64,000 nucleotides of DNA from Herminiimonas sp. GTDB lineage: Bacteria; Pseudomonadota; Gammaproteobacteria; Burkholderiales; Burkholderiaceae_D. The notes under the pieces are model-generated. The model saw only the letters and a program-made list of their open reading frames with translations, was not told where the DNA came from and ran no database searches. Positions within the stretch are counted from its first letter, which is position 1, and each line of letters begins with the position of its first letter. The translations under genes were made by a program, and so were the position numbers. The stretch covers positions 1 through 64,000 of the forward strand of contig JAQGLW010000004.1 of NCBI GenBank assembly GCA_028292665.1. Reading direction: 5' to 3'. This document shows positions 28,533 to 37,599 of this stretch, one piece after another.

Positions 28533-29753
28533 ATGCCGGCATTCCGCTATGAAGCCGTCGATGCGGTCGGCGCCACCAAGAAAGGCGTAGTCAACGCCGA
28601 CAGCGCCCGCGCTGCGCGCTCCGATTTGCGCACGCAAGGGCTGGTGCCGATTGCCGTCGATGCAATTACCACGCAGCTCGATGCATCCGGGCAAACCAGG
28701 AGCCACGGACTCGGCGGCCGTTTGTCGACTACGGAGCTGGCGCTGTTCACGCGCCAGCTGGCAAGCCTGCTCGAAGCGAGCCTGCCGCTCGAACAGGCGT
28801 TTACCGCATTGCTGGAACAGGCCGAGCGCACTTATGTGCGCGACCTGATCGCGTCGATTCGCTCGGAGGTAATGGGCGGCGCCTCGCTGTCGGATGCGCT
28901 GTCGCGGCATCCGCGCGATTTCACCGACATCTACCGGGCGCTGGTGGCATCGGGCGAGCAGATCGGCCAGTTGTCGCGGGTGCTGTCGCGCCTGTCCGAC
29001 TATATCGAACGGCGCAATTCGCTGGTGCAAAAAGTCAAGCTTGCATTCACCTACCCGGCCATCGTCACCGTGGTCGCGTTCGCGATCGTGATTTTTCTGC
29101 TGACCTACGTGGTGCCGCAGATCGTGTCGGTGTTTGCCAATACCAAGCAGAAGCTGCCGTTCCTGACGGTGATGATGCTGGCGATATCAGACTTCGTGCG
29201 GAATTACGGCTGGATGGTGGCGATCGCCGTCATCGGCTTGTTTTTCGCATGGCGTGCCGCGTTGAAAGATCCGTCGATCAAGATGCGCTGGCATACCTGG
29301 TTATTGAATGCGCCGCTGTACGGCAAATTCGAACGCAGCCTCAACACCGCCCGCTTTGCCAGCACGCTGGCGATCACGACCGGTTCCGGCGTGCCGATTC
29401 TGCGTGCGTTGCAAACCAGCCGCGACACCTTGTCCAATGTTGCGATGCGCGAACAGGTTGAAGACGCCGCGAACAGCGTGCGCGAGGGCGTGGGACTGGC
29501 GCGCGCGCTGTCGGCGCATAAACATTTTCCGCCGATGCTGATTCACATGATTCGCGCCGGCGAAGTGACCGGCGAATTGCCGGCGATGCTGGACCGCGCC
29601 GCCAATGCGCAGGAACAGGATCTGGAGCGGCGTGCGATGACGATTGCCGGATTGCTGGAGCCTGCGCTGATCCTGGCGATGGGTGTGGTCGTGTTGCTGA
29701 TCGTGCTGGCGGTGCTGATGCCGATCATCGAGATCAACCAGTTGGTGCGCTGA
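28533..29753 (+). CDS. gspF: Type II secretion inner-membrane protein GspF
   Basis: A 406-residue polytopic platform protein with two homologous cytoplasmic helical domains (about 70-190 and 270-390) and three transmembrane helices (near 170, 220 and 375). Hallmarks are LALFTRQLASLLEASLPLEQA and GSGVPILRALQTS. It is separated from gspE by 31 bp. Confidence 0.96.
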   Translation: MPAFRYEAVDAVGATKKGVVNADSARAARSDLRTQGLVPIAVDAITTQLDASGQTRSHGLGGRLSTTELALFTRQLASLLEASLPLEQAFTALLEQAERTYVRDLIASIRSEVMGGASLSDALSRHPRDFTDIYRALVASGEQIGQLSRVLSRLSDYIERRNSLVQKVKLAFTYPAIVTVVAFAIVIFLLTYVVPQIVSVFANTKQKLPFLTVMMLAISDFVRNYGWMVAIAVIGLFFAWRAALKDPSIKMRWHTWLLNAPLYGKFERSLNTARFASTLAITTGSGVPILRALQTSRDTLSNVAMREQVEDAANSVREGVGLARALSAHKHFPPMLIHMIRAGEVTGELPAMLDRAANAQEQDLERRAMTIAGLLEPALILAMGVVVLLIVLAVLMPIIEINQLVR

Positions 29754-29781
29754 TGCATGTGCATGGATTAAAGGGAATGCA

Positions 29782-30633
29782 ATGAAACGCTGGCCTCTAG
29801 TTGCGAGTTTCGTATTGTTCATCGCACTGTGCGTATCCGTTGCGTACTGGACGATGCAATTGTTCAAGCCGCCGCTGCGTGCGGTCGCGGCGCCGCCGCC
29901 CGCGGTTCAGGCAGCCCCCGGACTGGATGCGGCCGCGGGTTTGTTCGGTGGCCGTTCGACGATTGCCGTCGCCACCAATTTCCAGCTGAAAGGCGTAATC
30001 GCTTCAGGTACTGCGTCCGATAGCATCGCCATCCTGGCGACCGACGGCAAGCCGGCGCAGGCGGTCAGGGCCAATGCCGAAGTGATCCCCGGCGTCACGG
30101 TCAAGGAAGTGCATCCGCGCTATGTGCTGCTGTCGGACGGCGGCGTATCGAAGCGGGTCGAGTTGCCTGAAGATGCGAAAGGGCAGACGAGAGTGGATTT
30201 GCCGCCCAATGCGCCGGGCAGGACCGCTGCGGTAGCACCGGCCGCGGTGCCCGGCCCGCCGCCTAGTGCTCGGGGTATGGCTGCTCCATCACCCGCGGGA
30301 AGCCCGCCCGGCACGACCGTACCGCCGGGTACAGTAACACCGCCACCGCCGGGTATCCGGCCAGGTGCGACTGCAGCTCCGCAACCGGCTCTGCAACCGA
30401 CGACTCCACAACCGACGACTCCACAACCGACGGCTCCACAACCGACGGCTCCACAACCGACAGCTCCACAACCGACAGCTCCACAACCGACAGCTCCGCA
30501 ACCGACAGCTCCGCAACCGACAGCTCCGCAACCGATAGCTCCGCAACCGATAGCTCCGCAACCGATAGCTCCGCAACCGATAGCTCCGCAACCGGCTCCG
30601 GCGTCCCCCGCAATGCCGCCGCAACAGCGTTAA
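29782..30633 (+). CDS. gspC: Type II secretion protein GspC with a Pro-rich repeat tail
   Basis: Inner-membrane clamp between platform and secretin. It has an N-terminal helix (about residues 5-25), a proline-rich linker, and the homology region (about 55-130: TNFQLKGVIASGTASDSIAIL, VTVKEVHPRYVLLSDGGVSKRVEL) that contacts GspD. There is no PDZ domain. Instead, the last 150 residues are Pro/Ala/Thr-rich and end in thirteen five-residue repeats of the PQPTA/PQPIA type. gspC is usually first in gsp operons; here it is last, 28 bp after gspF. Confidence 0.9.
   Translation: MKRWPLVASFVLFIALCVSVAYWTMQLFKPPLRAVAAPPPAVQAAPGLDAAAGLFGGRSTIAVATNFQLKGVIASGTASDSIAILATDGKPAQAVRANAEVIPGVTVKEVHPRYVLLSDGGVSKRVELPEDAKGQTRVDLPPNAPGRTAAVAPAAVPGPPPSARGMAAPSPAGSPPGTTVPPGTVTPPPPGIRPGATAAPQPALQPTTPQPTTPQPTAPQPTAPQPTAPQPTAPQPTAPQPTAPQPTAPQPIAPQPIAPQPIAPQPIAPQPAPASPAMPPQQR
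30391..30585 (+). repeat. 15-bp coding minisatellite (13 units) in gspC
   Basis: Thirteen in-frame tandem 15-bp units encode PQPTT, PQPTA and then PQPIA. The unit variants are grouped in order and each step is a few bases at most: one CTG-start unit, one CCA..ACG-ACT, two CCA..ACG-GCT, three CCA..ACA-GCT, two CCG..ACA-GCT and four CCG..ATA-GCT. A degenerate unit follows to 30600. The length is expected to vary between strains by slippage in steps that keep the frame. Confidence 0.95.
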
Positions 30634-30675
30634 GCTGTTGAAGCGACAGCGTTACGACGGAGAATGCTTCGCTCA

Positions 30676-30906
30676 TCAGTTCTGCGATTTTTCATCCGGA
30701 CCGGCAAGAGTTTTCTTCAGTGAGCGTTTCTGCGCCTGGCGCGCGGCCGAAGCGGTTTTTCGATGCGGCCCTGCGGCGCGCTGCTTCGCCGCAATCGCCA
30801 CCGGATTGCGCGGCTTCAGGCCTTTTTGCGCCGACCGTAGGGGGCGCGCCGCCGGTTCGATCCGGAAGCTGAGTTTTTGCCGGTTGGCGATCGCCTTGTT
30901 GGCCAT
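30676..30906 (-). CDS. Small, very basic hypothetical protein
   Basis: A 76-residue reading frame (MANKAIANRQKLSF...) rich in Lys, Arg, Ala and Gln with almost no acidic residues until the last few. It lies on the hslVU strand, 38 bp after hslU, and is convergent with gspC. The composition would suit nucleic acid binding, but no family is recognised and it could be noncoding. Confidence 0.4.
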   Translation of the reverse strand: MANKAIANRQKLSFRIEPAARPLRSAQKGLKPRNPVAIAAKQRAAGPHRKTASAARQAQKRSLKKTLAGPDEKSQN

Positions 30907-30944
30907 GATCCGATGGAACAACGATGCGCCGGATTTGCAATCGA

Positions 30945-32288
30945 TTACAAAACGTAGCGCGACAAATCTTCATTGACGGCCAGCGTGCCGAGCCGTTCGT
31001 CCACATACGCCGCATCGATTTCAACGGTCCTGCCGGAAACTTCGCTTGCGGAGAACGACATTTCCTCCAGCAATTTTTCCATCACCGTATACAGACGCCT
31101 GGCGCCGATATTTTCGGTTTTTTCATTGACCGAAAACGCGATTTCGGCGAGGCGCCGGATACCGTCTTGAGTAAAATCGATCTGCATGTCTTCCGTCGCC
31201 AGCAATGCCTGATATTGCTTGGTCAGGCATGCATCGGTTCCTGTCAGAATGCTATCGAAATCGGCGATCGACAGGGAATCCAGTTCTACCCGAATCGGAA
31301 AACGTCCCTGCAATTCCGGAATCAGATCGGATGGCTTGGCGAGATGGAATGCGCCCGATGCAATAAACAGGATGTGATCGGTTTTGATCATCCCGTACTT
31401 GGTGTTGACGGTCGTTCCTTCGACCAGCGGCAGCAAGTCGCGCTGCACACCGGCACGCGATACGTCGGCGCCGCCGGTTTCGGAGCGTGATGCGATCTTG
31501 TCGATTTCATCCAGAAAGACGATGCCGTTCTGTTCGACATTGGCGATCGCTTTTTGCTTGAGTTCATCTTCGTTGATCAGTTTGGCCGCTTCTTCCTCGA
31601 TCAAAAGCTTCAGTGCTTCCTTGATCTTGATCTTGCGCGCTTTTTTACGGCCGCCGCCGATGCCGGAAAACATCGATTTGATCTGTTCGGTCATCTCTTC
31701 CATGCCGGGCGGCGCCATGATTTCCATATGCGGTCCGGCTTCGGCCACTTCGATCTCGATTTCGCGGTCGTCAAGCGCGTTCTCGCGCAAGCGCTTGCGA
31801 AAAGTTTGCCGAGCAGTGTTGCCGGCATGTGCATCGCTTCCATCATGCGTAGTCGCATTGAAGCCGAAATCACGTGCCGGCGGCACCAGGATATCGAGCA
31901 CGCGGTCTTCCGCGGCGTCTTCGGCGCGTGCCCGCACCTTGCGCATTTCCACCTCGCGCGTCTGCTTGATTCCGATGTCGATCAAATCGCGGATGATGGT
32001 ATCGACATCGCGCCCGACATAGCCGACTTCGGTAAATTTGGTGGCTTCGATCTTGATGAACGGCGCATCGGCCAGCTTGGCCAGCCGGCGCGCGATTTCG
32101 GTCTTGCCGACACCGGTCGGACCGATCATCAAAATATTCTTGGGCGTGATTTCATGGCGCAGCGGTTCGCTGACCTGCTGCCGGCGCCAGCGGTTGCGCA
32201 ATGCGATCGCCACTGCGCGCTTGGCGCGCGCCTGTCCGACTACATGTTTATCGAGTTCGGAGACAATCTCCTGCGGAGTCATGTTCAT
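30945..32288 (-). CDS. hslU: ATP-dependent protease ATPase subunit HslU
   Basis: Unfoldase ring that feeds the HslV peptidase. It starts with [17 protein letters not shown], has Walker [16 protein letters not shown], the pore loop region, the I-domain insertion (about 110-245, charged), Walker [12 protein letters not shown], and the C-terminal sensor with [17 protein letters not shown] and the terminal hydrophobic tail that docks on HslV. It is 447 residues long, the family length. It is cotranscribed with hslV, 39 bp upstream. Confidence 0.97.
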   Translation of the reverse strand: MNMTPQEIVSELDKHVVGQARAKRAVAIALRNRWRRQQVSEPLRHEITPKNILMIGPTGVGKTEIARRLAKLADAPFIKIEATKFTEVGYVGRDVDTIIRDLIDIGIKQTREVEMRKVRARAEDAAEDRVLDILVPPARDFGFNATTHDGSDAHAGNTARQTFRKRLRENALDDREIEIEVAEAGPHMEIMAPPGMEEMTEQIKSMFSGIGGGRKKARKIKIKEALKLLIEEEAAKLINEDELKQKAIANVEQNGIVFLDEIDKIASRSETGGADVSRAGVQRDLLPLVEGTTVNTKYGMIKTDHILFIASGAFHLAKPSDLIPELQGRFPIRVELDSLSIADFDSILTGTDACLTKQYQALLATEDMQIDFTQDGIRRLAEIAFSVNEKTENIGARRLYTVMEKLLEEMSFSASEVSGRTVEIDAAYVDERLGTLAVNEDLSRYVL

Positions 32289-32327
32289 GATATTTTTTCG
32301 CGGAATGTTGCGTTGAAAGACGGCACG

Positions 32328-32864
32328 TTATTCCAGTGTTTCGATCACATGCGAGAGGTTGGTGTAGATGCACAATTCACCGGCGATCGTCAAAGATTTT
32401 TTGACAATATCCAGCGGCGACAATTCGGTATTTTCCTGCAATGCTTTCGCAGCCGACTGCGCATAGACGCCGCCGGAACCGATTGCGCCGATGCCGTCTT
32501 CCGGTTCCAGCACGTCGCCGTTGCCGGTAATGATCAATGTGGATTCGCGATCGGCCACCAGCAGCATTGCTTCCAGCCGCCGCAGCATGCGGTCGGTGCG
32601 CCAGTCCTTGGCGAGCTCGACCGATGAGCGCAGCAGATTGCCTTGATGCTTTTCAAGTTTGCCCTCGAACCGTTCGAGCAGCGTGAAGGCATCCGCCGTT
32701 CCGCCGGCAAACCCGGCCAGAACCTTGCCTTGAAACAGCTTGCGTACCTTGCGCGCGCTGCCCTTCATGACAATATTGCCGAGTGTGACTTGGCCGTCGC
32801 CGCCGAGTGCGACAACGTTGCCGCGCCGCACCGATAAAATGGTCGTGCCGTGAAATTGTTCCAT
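32328..32864 (-). CDS. hslV: ATP-dependent protease peptidase subunit HslV
   Basis: Threonine peptidase of the HslUV protease, 178 residues. The Ntn-hydrolase core [20 protein letters not shown] follows a six-residue prefix MEQFHG, so the catalytic Thr7 must be exposed by processing rather than only by Met removal as in E. coli. Later [17 protein letters not shown] and [14 protein letters not shown] are conserved. The ATG at 32864 was chosen because the upstream in-frame residues show no conservation. Confidence 0.95.
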   Translation of the reverse strand: MEQFHGTTILSVRRGNVVALGGDGQVTLGNIVMKGSARKVRKLFQGKVLAGFAGGTADAFTLLERFEGKLEKHQGNLLRSSVELAKDWRTDRMLRRLEAMLLVADRESTLIITGNGDVLEPEDGIGAIGSGGVYAQSAAKALQENTELSPLDIVKKSLTIAGELCIYTNLSHVIETLE

Positions 32865-33011
32865 GCTTGCCCTCTGAAATGACGTGGCTGAATAACGTGT
32901 ATAAAGGTTGTAACCGGTCAACCAGTTAAAAAAGTGGGGGCGGACAATCCGATTGCAAGATGCCGGCGATATATCCGGCGGACTTGATTGAAGCCTGATG
33001 AACTACTGGTT

Positions 33012-34439
33012 TCAGTGCTTGCGCGGCAGGATGCGTGCGATGTCTTTCAAGCCCATCACATTGAACAGAGCGGTGACGAGGTGATTGACATTATGTAATT
33101 CAATGGTCTTGCCATTGCCGCTGAGCGGCGCCAGGCTGCTCAGCAGTTGTCCCGCAGCGCTGAAGTCGACCCGGTTCAAGCGCGAACAATCGAGAACCGC
33201 CGGGTTGTGATCCGCGGCGAAACTGGTGATTGCGCTGATCAATTGATCGGTCCGGCCCTCAATGAGAGCCGGCATCGTAAAGGAATCGGATACGGCATCG
33301 ACCGAACCGCCTTCATCGGCCGCCGTCGTTACCTTGTTTTTCGGCGCGACGAATGCGGGCGGCGACACTTCGAACGTGATGCAATAATCGATGCTGGCTT
33401 CCTCGAATTCTTTTTCACTGTTCAATAGTCGCAGAATTTCAAGCAGCAACAGCCATGGCGCTTCGGTTTCATCGCGCCGTCCGACTTGCAGGATCGAGCG
33501 AATTTTGGCGGCTAGTTCCGGCGCACCGACCAGGATCAGATCATGCTCGGAGTTCTGCAATTTTTTCAGTATTCGCAGCAACAGGCCGCATCCGATCGGA
33601 TCCACTTCGGTGACGCGGGAAAATTCCAGTCGCAACACGCGGGTGTTTTCGCCGAGCTTTTGCGCGCGTTCGAGAAGCTTGATGATATTGCTGTCGAGTT
33701 TGCCGGAAAACGGAACTGTCGGCGTAGCGCCCGTACGTGCCACGGGAGCGGGCTGCGATTCGAGCTGATTGGGCTGCACCCATGCCGGCGGAGAAGTTTC
33801 AAATTTGCTGGCGTACTCGATCGACAGACCGTCGAATTGCTGTTGCTTGCCGGTGATCTGATACAGGTCGAACAGCATCCACCATGCGGTTCTGGTGCTG
33901 CCATTCAGCGCTTCATCGAGGATCGCACTCTGCAGCATCTGTTCGACCATCTCGGTCTGGTCGTTTGCGAACAGGATTGCCGCTTCTTCGATTACTTGCG
34001 CGACTTCCGAACCGGCCACTTCGATCGAAACGGTTTTGCCCTCTTCTCCCAGCAGAAATTCCGTGGTCATGCCCATGATCGGCAAAGTGGCTTCAAACGA
34101 CGCGGGAATTTGCGGCTGGCCTTTGGCAGTTTTTGATTTGTCCGCGGCGGGAGCTCCCGGCCGCTGGAGTGCAACCGGCTCCGGGCCGGGCAACGTGCTG
34201 TTGGCAGCCTGTCCCGGATTGAATTCGGACGACATCTCCGACTCGATTGCGTCGATTTTTTTCGCGGTTGCGGTCGCGCGCGCGGCATTGCGTTGAACCT
34301 GCTTCGAGCGTTCGTTGCTATTGCCCGCTGATACTACGCGAGCAGTGCCTTCCTCGCGTTTTGTACGCGACGAGTTCTTGTCTGCAGGTGGAGTTGCCGG
34401 CTGACCGTCTTTTTTTCCGAAGAGCCCGAAAATCGCCAC
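33012..34439 (-). CDS. Double-STAS-domain protein
   Basis: A 475-residue soluble protein. Residues 1-100 are a charged, low-complexity leader beginning MAIFGLFGKKDG. A region near 130-215 resembles a degenerate helical or STAS-linked segment. Two STAS-type domains follow: about 245-330 (VLRLEFSRVTEVDPIGCGLLLRIL) and 390-475 (AVLDCSRLNRVDFSAAGQLLSSL, LHNVNHLVTALFNVMGL). STAS domains act in anti-sigma antagonist switches and, as MlaB, in lipid transport. Neither has the usual phosphorylatable D-S pair, so the mechanism is unknown. It is upstream of hslV on the same strand. Confidence 0.75.
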   Translation of the reverse strand: MAIFGLFGKKDGQPATPPADKNSSRTKREEGTARVVSAGNSNERSKQVQRNAARATATAKKIDAIESEMSSEFNPGQAANSTLPGPEPVALQRPGAPAADKSKTAKGQPQIPASFEATLPIMGMTTEFLLGEEGKTVSIEVAGSEVAQVIEEAAILFANDQTEMVEQMLQSAILDEALNGSTRTAWWMLFDLYQITGKQQQFDGLSIEYASKFETSPPAWVQPNQLESQPAPVARTGATPTVPFSGKLDSNIIKLLERAQKLGENTRVLRLEFSRVTEVDPIGCGLLLRILKKLQNSEHDLILVGAPELAAKIRSILQVGRRDETEAPWLLLLEILRLLNSEKEFEEASIDYCITFEVSPPAFVAPKNKVTTAADEGGSVDAVSDSFTMPALIEGRTDQLISAITSFAADHNPAVLDCSRLNRVDFSAAGQLLSSLAPLSGNGKTIELHNVNHLVTALFNVMGLKDIARILPRKH

Positions 34440-34877
34440 GTTTTTCCTGTTGTTAATGCGTTAATTGCTGTTCTTGTTTAAGAACGGATGGAAATTATAG
34501 CGCCATAAAGATGGCGCAAGGCATGAACATTCAATTACAGCTGTCCCGGTTTGTCAAACGATGTCTCGTATTTCGGCAAAAAATTACCAAAATCTGATAG
34601 CCGGCAGCTGCATATCTTCACTTGGCAGGTTGTTTTCGATTGCGTCAGGCAGGCTGTTGTCCTCTATGCAACATGCGATACTGCTGCGCCACAATGCTTG
34701 TTTGATTTGACACCGGGATCAAATCAGTTGTCGTCGGTCGCAGAGGTAAATCTCCCTGCGTCAAGGATATCATGCGAGGAATCGGAAATTCACCTCTGAC
34801 GTGAGGACAGCATGAGAAGCGAATATGCCGCATTCATCTGAACCCTGAAACGGCATATTCTTGGCAGGAAGGCGTTA
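34440..34877. promoter_or_regulatory. 438-bp intergenic region with the STAS gene promoter and an inverted repeat
   Basis: It separates the STAS gene start from the TonB receptor stop. On the minus strand a TATAAT (34494-34499) is immediately preceded by a 7-bp perfect inverted repeat with 4-nt centre (GCGCCAT/ATGGCGC, 34500-34517), placed where a repressor could cover the promoter spacer. No -35 of good quality is seen. The short open frames in the rest of the region look noncoding. Confidence 0.45.
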
Positions 34878-36875
34878 CTAAAACATGGTTCGTGCACCAA
34901 TGATCAAATTGCGTCCCGGCAGCGGCGCGACATCCTTCAACACGGAAGTCGACAGGCGGATATCCTGGTTCAGCAGATTTTTCGCTATCGCAAACCAGGT
35001 CACCTGATATGTTCCATAGCGCTGGGTATAGGATAAATTTGCATCCAGTTGCGTATAGGCCGGCGTCTCGGTCGTTTCGAACGAAGCCAATCGATCCTGC
35101 CCTTGCGCATGCAGCAGCGTCATACCGCTGCGCCACGGACCTTGCTTGTAACCGGCCTCGATGCCAAAGCGCGTAGCCGGTTGCAAGGGCAGATTTCCGG
35201 CGTTGTCGAGCCGGCCGCGCGAAGTATCGGCAAAGCCGCGCAACGAACCGCCTTCTCCGCGCAGGTTGTAGCTGATTTCCGCTTCTGCGCCGCGGATGGT
35301 CGCGTCCGCCTGACTGAAGATGCGCTCGTTGAAATCGCCGCCGATATCGCCGTTGTCATCCAGTTTATTTCCGGTGATCTGCCCGAAAATGAAATGTTTC
35401 ACATGATTTTCAAAGACATTGGTTTTCCAGCGCACCAGGCCTTCGGTTTTCTGCAGCGTCAACTCGATATTGCGCGAGGTTTCTTTCTGCAAATCTGGAT
35501 TGCCTTTATCGAATGTGCCGGTTGCATCATGCGGACCGCCGGAATAAAGTTCTTCTATGGCCGGCGCGCGCTGCGCAACCGAAGCAGTGGCGCCCAAACC
35601 GTATCCCGGCATGAATGCCCACAGGCCGCCGGCCGTATAGGATGCGAGATCGAACGACCGATCCTGCCCCGTGACCGGCCGGCGTTTGGTCGACTCCAGC
35701 CGCAATCCGGCATTCATGCGCACCGGCCCGAAATCGCGTTCTTCCACGATGAAGCCGGCAACCGATGAGGACTTCGTGACAGGCACGGTGTCCGGACCAC
35801 CGGTGCCGGCACTCAATGCAGAGAATTTGGTGTCTTCGGTCTGAACGCCGAACGTGCCATGCCATCCCGCCAGCGGCTTGTGCGTCAATTCCCAGCGTGT
35901 TTCCAGCGTTTTGTTCGAGAAATTGGTTTGCGGCACATCCGTGAGGTCCAACTCGGTATGCTTGTAGTCCGTATAGCCGAGCTTGAACTTGAATGTTTCG
36001 AATGCGGCGAATGGTTCCCTGACTAAGGCATCGATGTCGTAGCGCGTCTGCGATTGGTCGATTTGAGAACCTGCGGTCGTCGGGATGCCGTAACGGTTGT
36101 CGAGCGTGCCGACCGATGCGCCGATGTGGCCCCATCCGCTGATGTAAGACGCGCCGACACCCAGGCTGCTTTCACGCGTATAGGACAATGGCAATGTTCC
36201 CGAAGCCGAAGTCGGATCGTTCAACACTTTAAAACCCGGAATTCCGTAATCGTCAGCATGACGCGAGTTACTGTCCACATGCAGCCCGATCGGGCCGGCC
36301 GAACCGTCTGCCGACAGCGATAAACTCTTTGCCTTATCGACCGTGCCGTAACGCACTTCGGCCTCTCCGGTCGGTTTTGCTTCAAGCACGGTCGGGATGC
36401 GATCGTTGACGATATTCACCAATCCCCCGATTGCGCCGGACCCGTAAAGCAGTGCCGCCGGACCGCGCAGGATTTCAATTTGCCGTGCCGTCGACGCTTC
36501 GGTTGCAACCGCATGGTCGTTGGAAAGGCCGGACACGTCGGAGACCGACATGCCGTTTTGCAGGATTTTTACGCGCGGGCCTTCGAGGCCGCGGATGATC
36601 GGGCGCGAAGCGCCTGCGCCGAAGCCGGACGCGGACACTCCCAATTCGTGCGACAGCGTGTCGCCGATTGAGCTTCCGAGCTTGTTGCGCAATTCATCGC
36701 CGGACAGGACTTTGGCCGGGGCCAGGATTTGCGCGCCTTCATTTGCGTTGAAAGGCGTTGCGGTAACGACCACTTCTGGAAGTGCCTTATTCTCGGTTTG
36801 GGCAAAGGCGGCGGCAGACATTACGGCGAGGGCGGACAGGACCGCGCTCGTCAACAAAGTGTGTTGAACGTACAT
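34878..36875 (-). CDS. TonB-dependent outer-membrane receptor, ZnuD-like
   Basis: A 665-residue receptor: signal peptide (cleavage after AFA), TonB-box/plug domain (about 30-165) with SRPIIRGLEGPRVKILQNG, SNDHAVATEASTARQIEILRGP and LLYGSGAIGGLVNIV, then a 22-strand barrel ending ARTMF with a terminal Phe. The plug resembles the zinc receptor ZnuD. Position in a cluster with a Zur-family repressor, a CobW GTPase and a His-rich periplasmic protein supports zinc as substrate. This is inference; other metals are possible. Confidence 0.88.
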   Translation of the reverse strand: MYVQHTLLTSAVLSALAVMSAAAFAQTENKALPEVVVTATPFNANEGAQILAPAKVLSGDELRNKLGSSIGDTLSHELGVSASGFGAGASRPIIRGLEGPRVKILQNGMSVSDVSGLSNDHAVATEASTARQIEILRGPAALLYGSGAIGGLVNIVNDRIPTVLEAKPTGEAEVRYGTVDKAKSLSLSADGSAGPIGLHVDSNSRHADDYGIPGFKVLNDPTSASGTLPLSYTRESSLGVGASYISGWGHIGASVGTLDNRYGIPTTAGSQIDQSQTRYDIDALVREPFAAFETFKFKLGYTDYKHTELDLTDVPQTNFSNKTLETRWELTHKPLAGWHGTFGVQTEDTKFSALSAGTGGPDTVPVTKSSSVAGFIVEERDFGPVRMNAGLRLESTKRRPVTGQDRSFDLASYTAGGLWAFMPGYGLGATASVAQRAPAIEELYSGGPHDATGTFDKGNPDLQKETSRNIELTLQKTEGLVRWKTNVFENHVKHFIFGQITGNKLDDNGDIGGDFNERIFSQADATIRGAEAEISYNLRGEGGSLRGFADTSRGRLDNAGNLPLQPATRFGIEAGYKQGPWRSGMTLLHAQGQDRLASFETTETPAYTQLDANLSYTQRYGTYQVTWFAIAKNLLNQDIRLSTSVLKDVAPLPGRNLIIGARTMF

Positions 36876-36960
36876 GATGTGTTCCTGAAAAGCTGGATTT
36901 AACTTGAATCGACCTGTTTAAAAAGGTCGGATCGGATGGGAGTCGCGTCTGAGGCGGCGG

Positions 36961-37320
36961 TCAGGCGAGAGGAGGGGCGCGTGATGAGAAATGGCAAGTG
37001 AACGGAACGTCCCAGGAAGCGAATGCAATCCACAGTGCCAGCACATGCACATTGGGCAGGAACGGGGCGATGAAGGGAGTGGTATAAACCGATGCTGCCA
37101 ATGTGGCGGCATCGAATTCAACGCATGAATGATGCGAATCATCGTCATGATCGCCATTGAGCTGCGGCGATGACGATGCGAAATAGCGGTGTTCGTGCCG
37201 CCCGTCCGCGTGAGCGATGCTATGCGCCAGACCGGCCCATTGCGCAAACAGCAACGCCATTGCCACAAACGCGGCGATGACGACGCGTGTGGATTCGGCC
37301 GGAGAGGGGGCTGTGCGCAT
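36961..37320 (-). CDS. Small His-rich membrane protein (DUF2946-like)
   Basis: A 119-residue protein with an N-terminal hydrophobic helix (VVIAAFVAMALLFAQWAGLAH), then a His/Asp-rich stretch (HADGRHEHRYF; NGDHDDDSHHSCVEFD) and a second hydrophobic part. The HSC-x-x-FD motif is found in small proteins next to metal TonB receptors. It may bind zinc in the periplasm before or after uptake. It precedes the TonB receptor by 85 bp; a 6-bp hairpin lies in that gap (36910-36929). Confidence 0.65.
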   Translation of the reverse strand: MRTAPSPAESTRVVIAAFVAMALLFAQWAGLAHSIAHADGRHEHRYFASSSPQLNGDHDDDSHHSCVEFDAATLAASVYTTPFIAPFLPNVHVLALWIAFASWDVPFTCHFSSRAPPLA

Positions 37321-37438
37321 TCAGGATTTCAAAGCGTGATTTCTATTCCCCGAACTGGCGGGGGCCTCGGTTAGCCGGTAATACAGCCGTATCGGATCAT
37401 CCTTCAGGATACGCATTTTGCCGGATGGCACAATCGGT

Positions 37439-37599
37439 TCAAATGTATATGTATATTTGACCGGTGTGCTGCTCTTTGCCGCAGCCGGATGGACCGAGAA
37501 GAATGGCGTGCTCACCCGCCGCAAACGTGAACGAAGCCACGGAAAGCCGGGAAGCATCGGTGCCGGGATAGAAAAAGCCGGATTGGTTATTTGCAACAT
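37439..37599 (-). pseudogene. Remnant of an ABC transporter ATP-binding subunit
   Basis: The frame opening at 37599 reads MLQITNPAF, then must shift by one base in a run of five T (a sixth T would restore it) to continue FYPGTDASRLSVASFTFAAG and the Walker A motif LLGPSGCGK. After Walker A the sequence jumps to TGQI and a stop, so the Q-loop, signature and Walker B are gone. The order and style match the ATPase of MacB-like, zinc-regulated ABC systems found near ZnuD. A further open stretch to 37321 has no recognisable origin. Confidence 0.7.

Noticed and set aside
30391-30600. Short regular repeats that might suggest a CRISPR array
   Set aside because: Units are 15 bp without spacers and are in frame within gspC; no cas genes are present.
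34551-34799. 82-residue plus-strand frame in the gap before the TonB receptor
   Set aside because: No recognisable domain or ribosome site, and it lies in an AT-richer intergenic region. Treated as noncoding.
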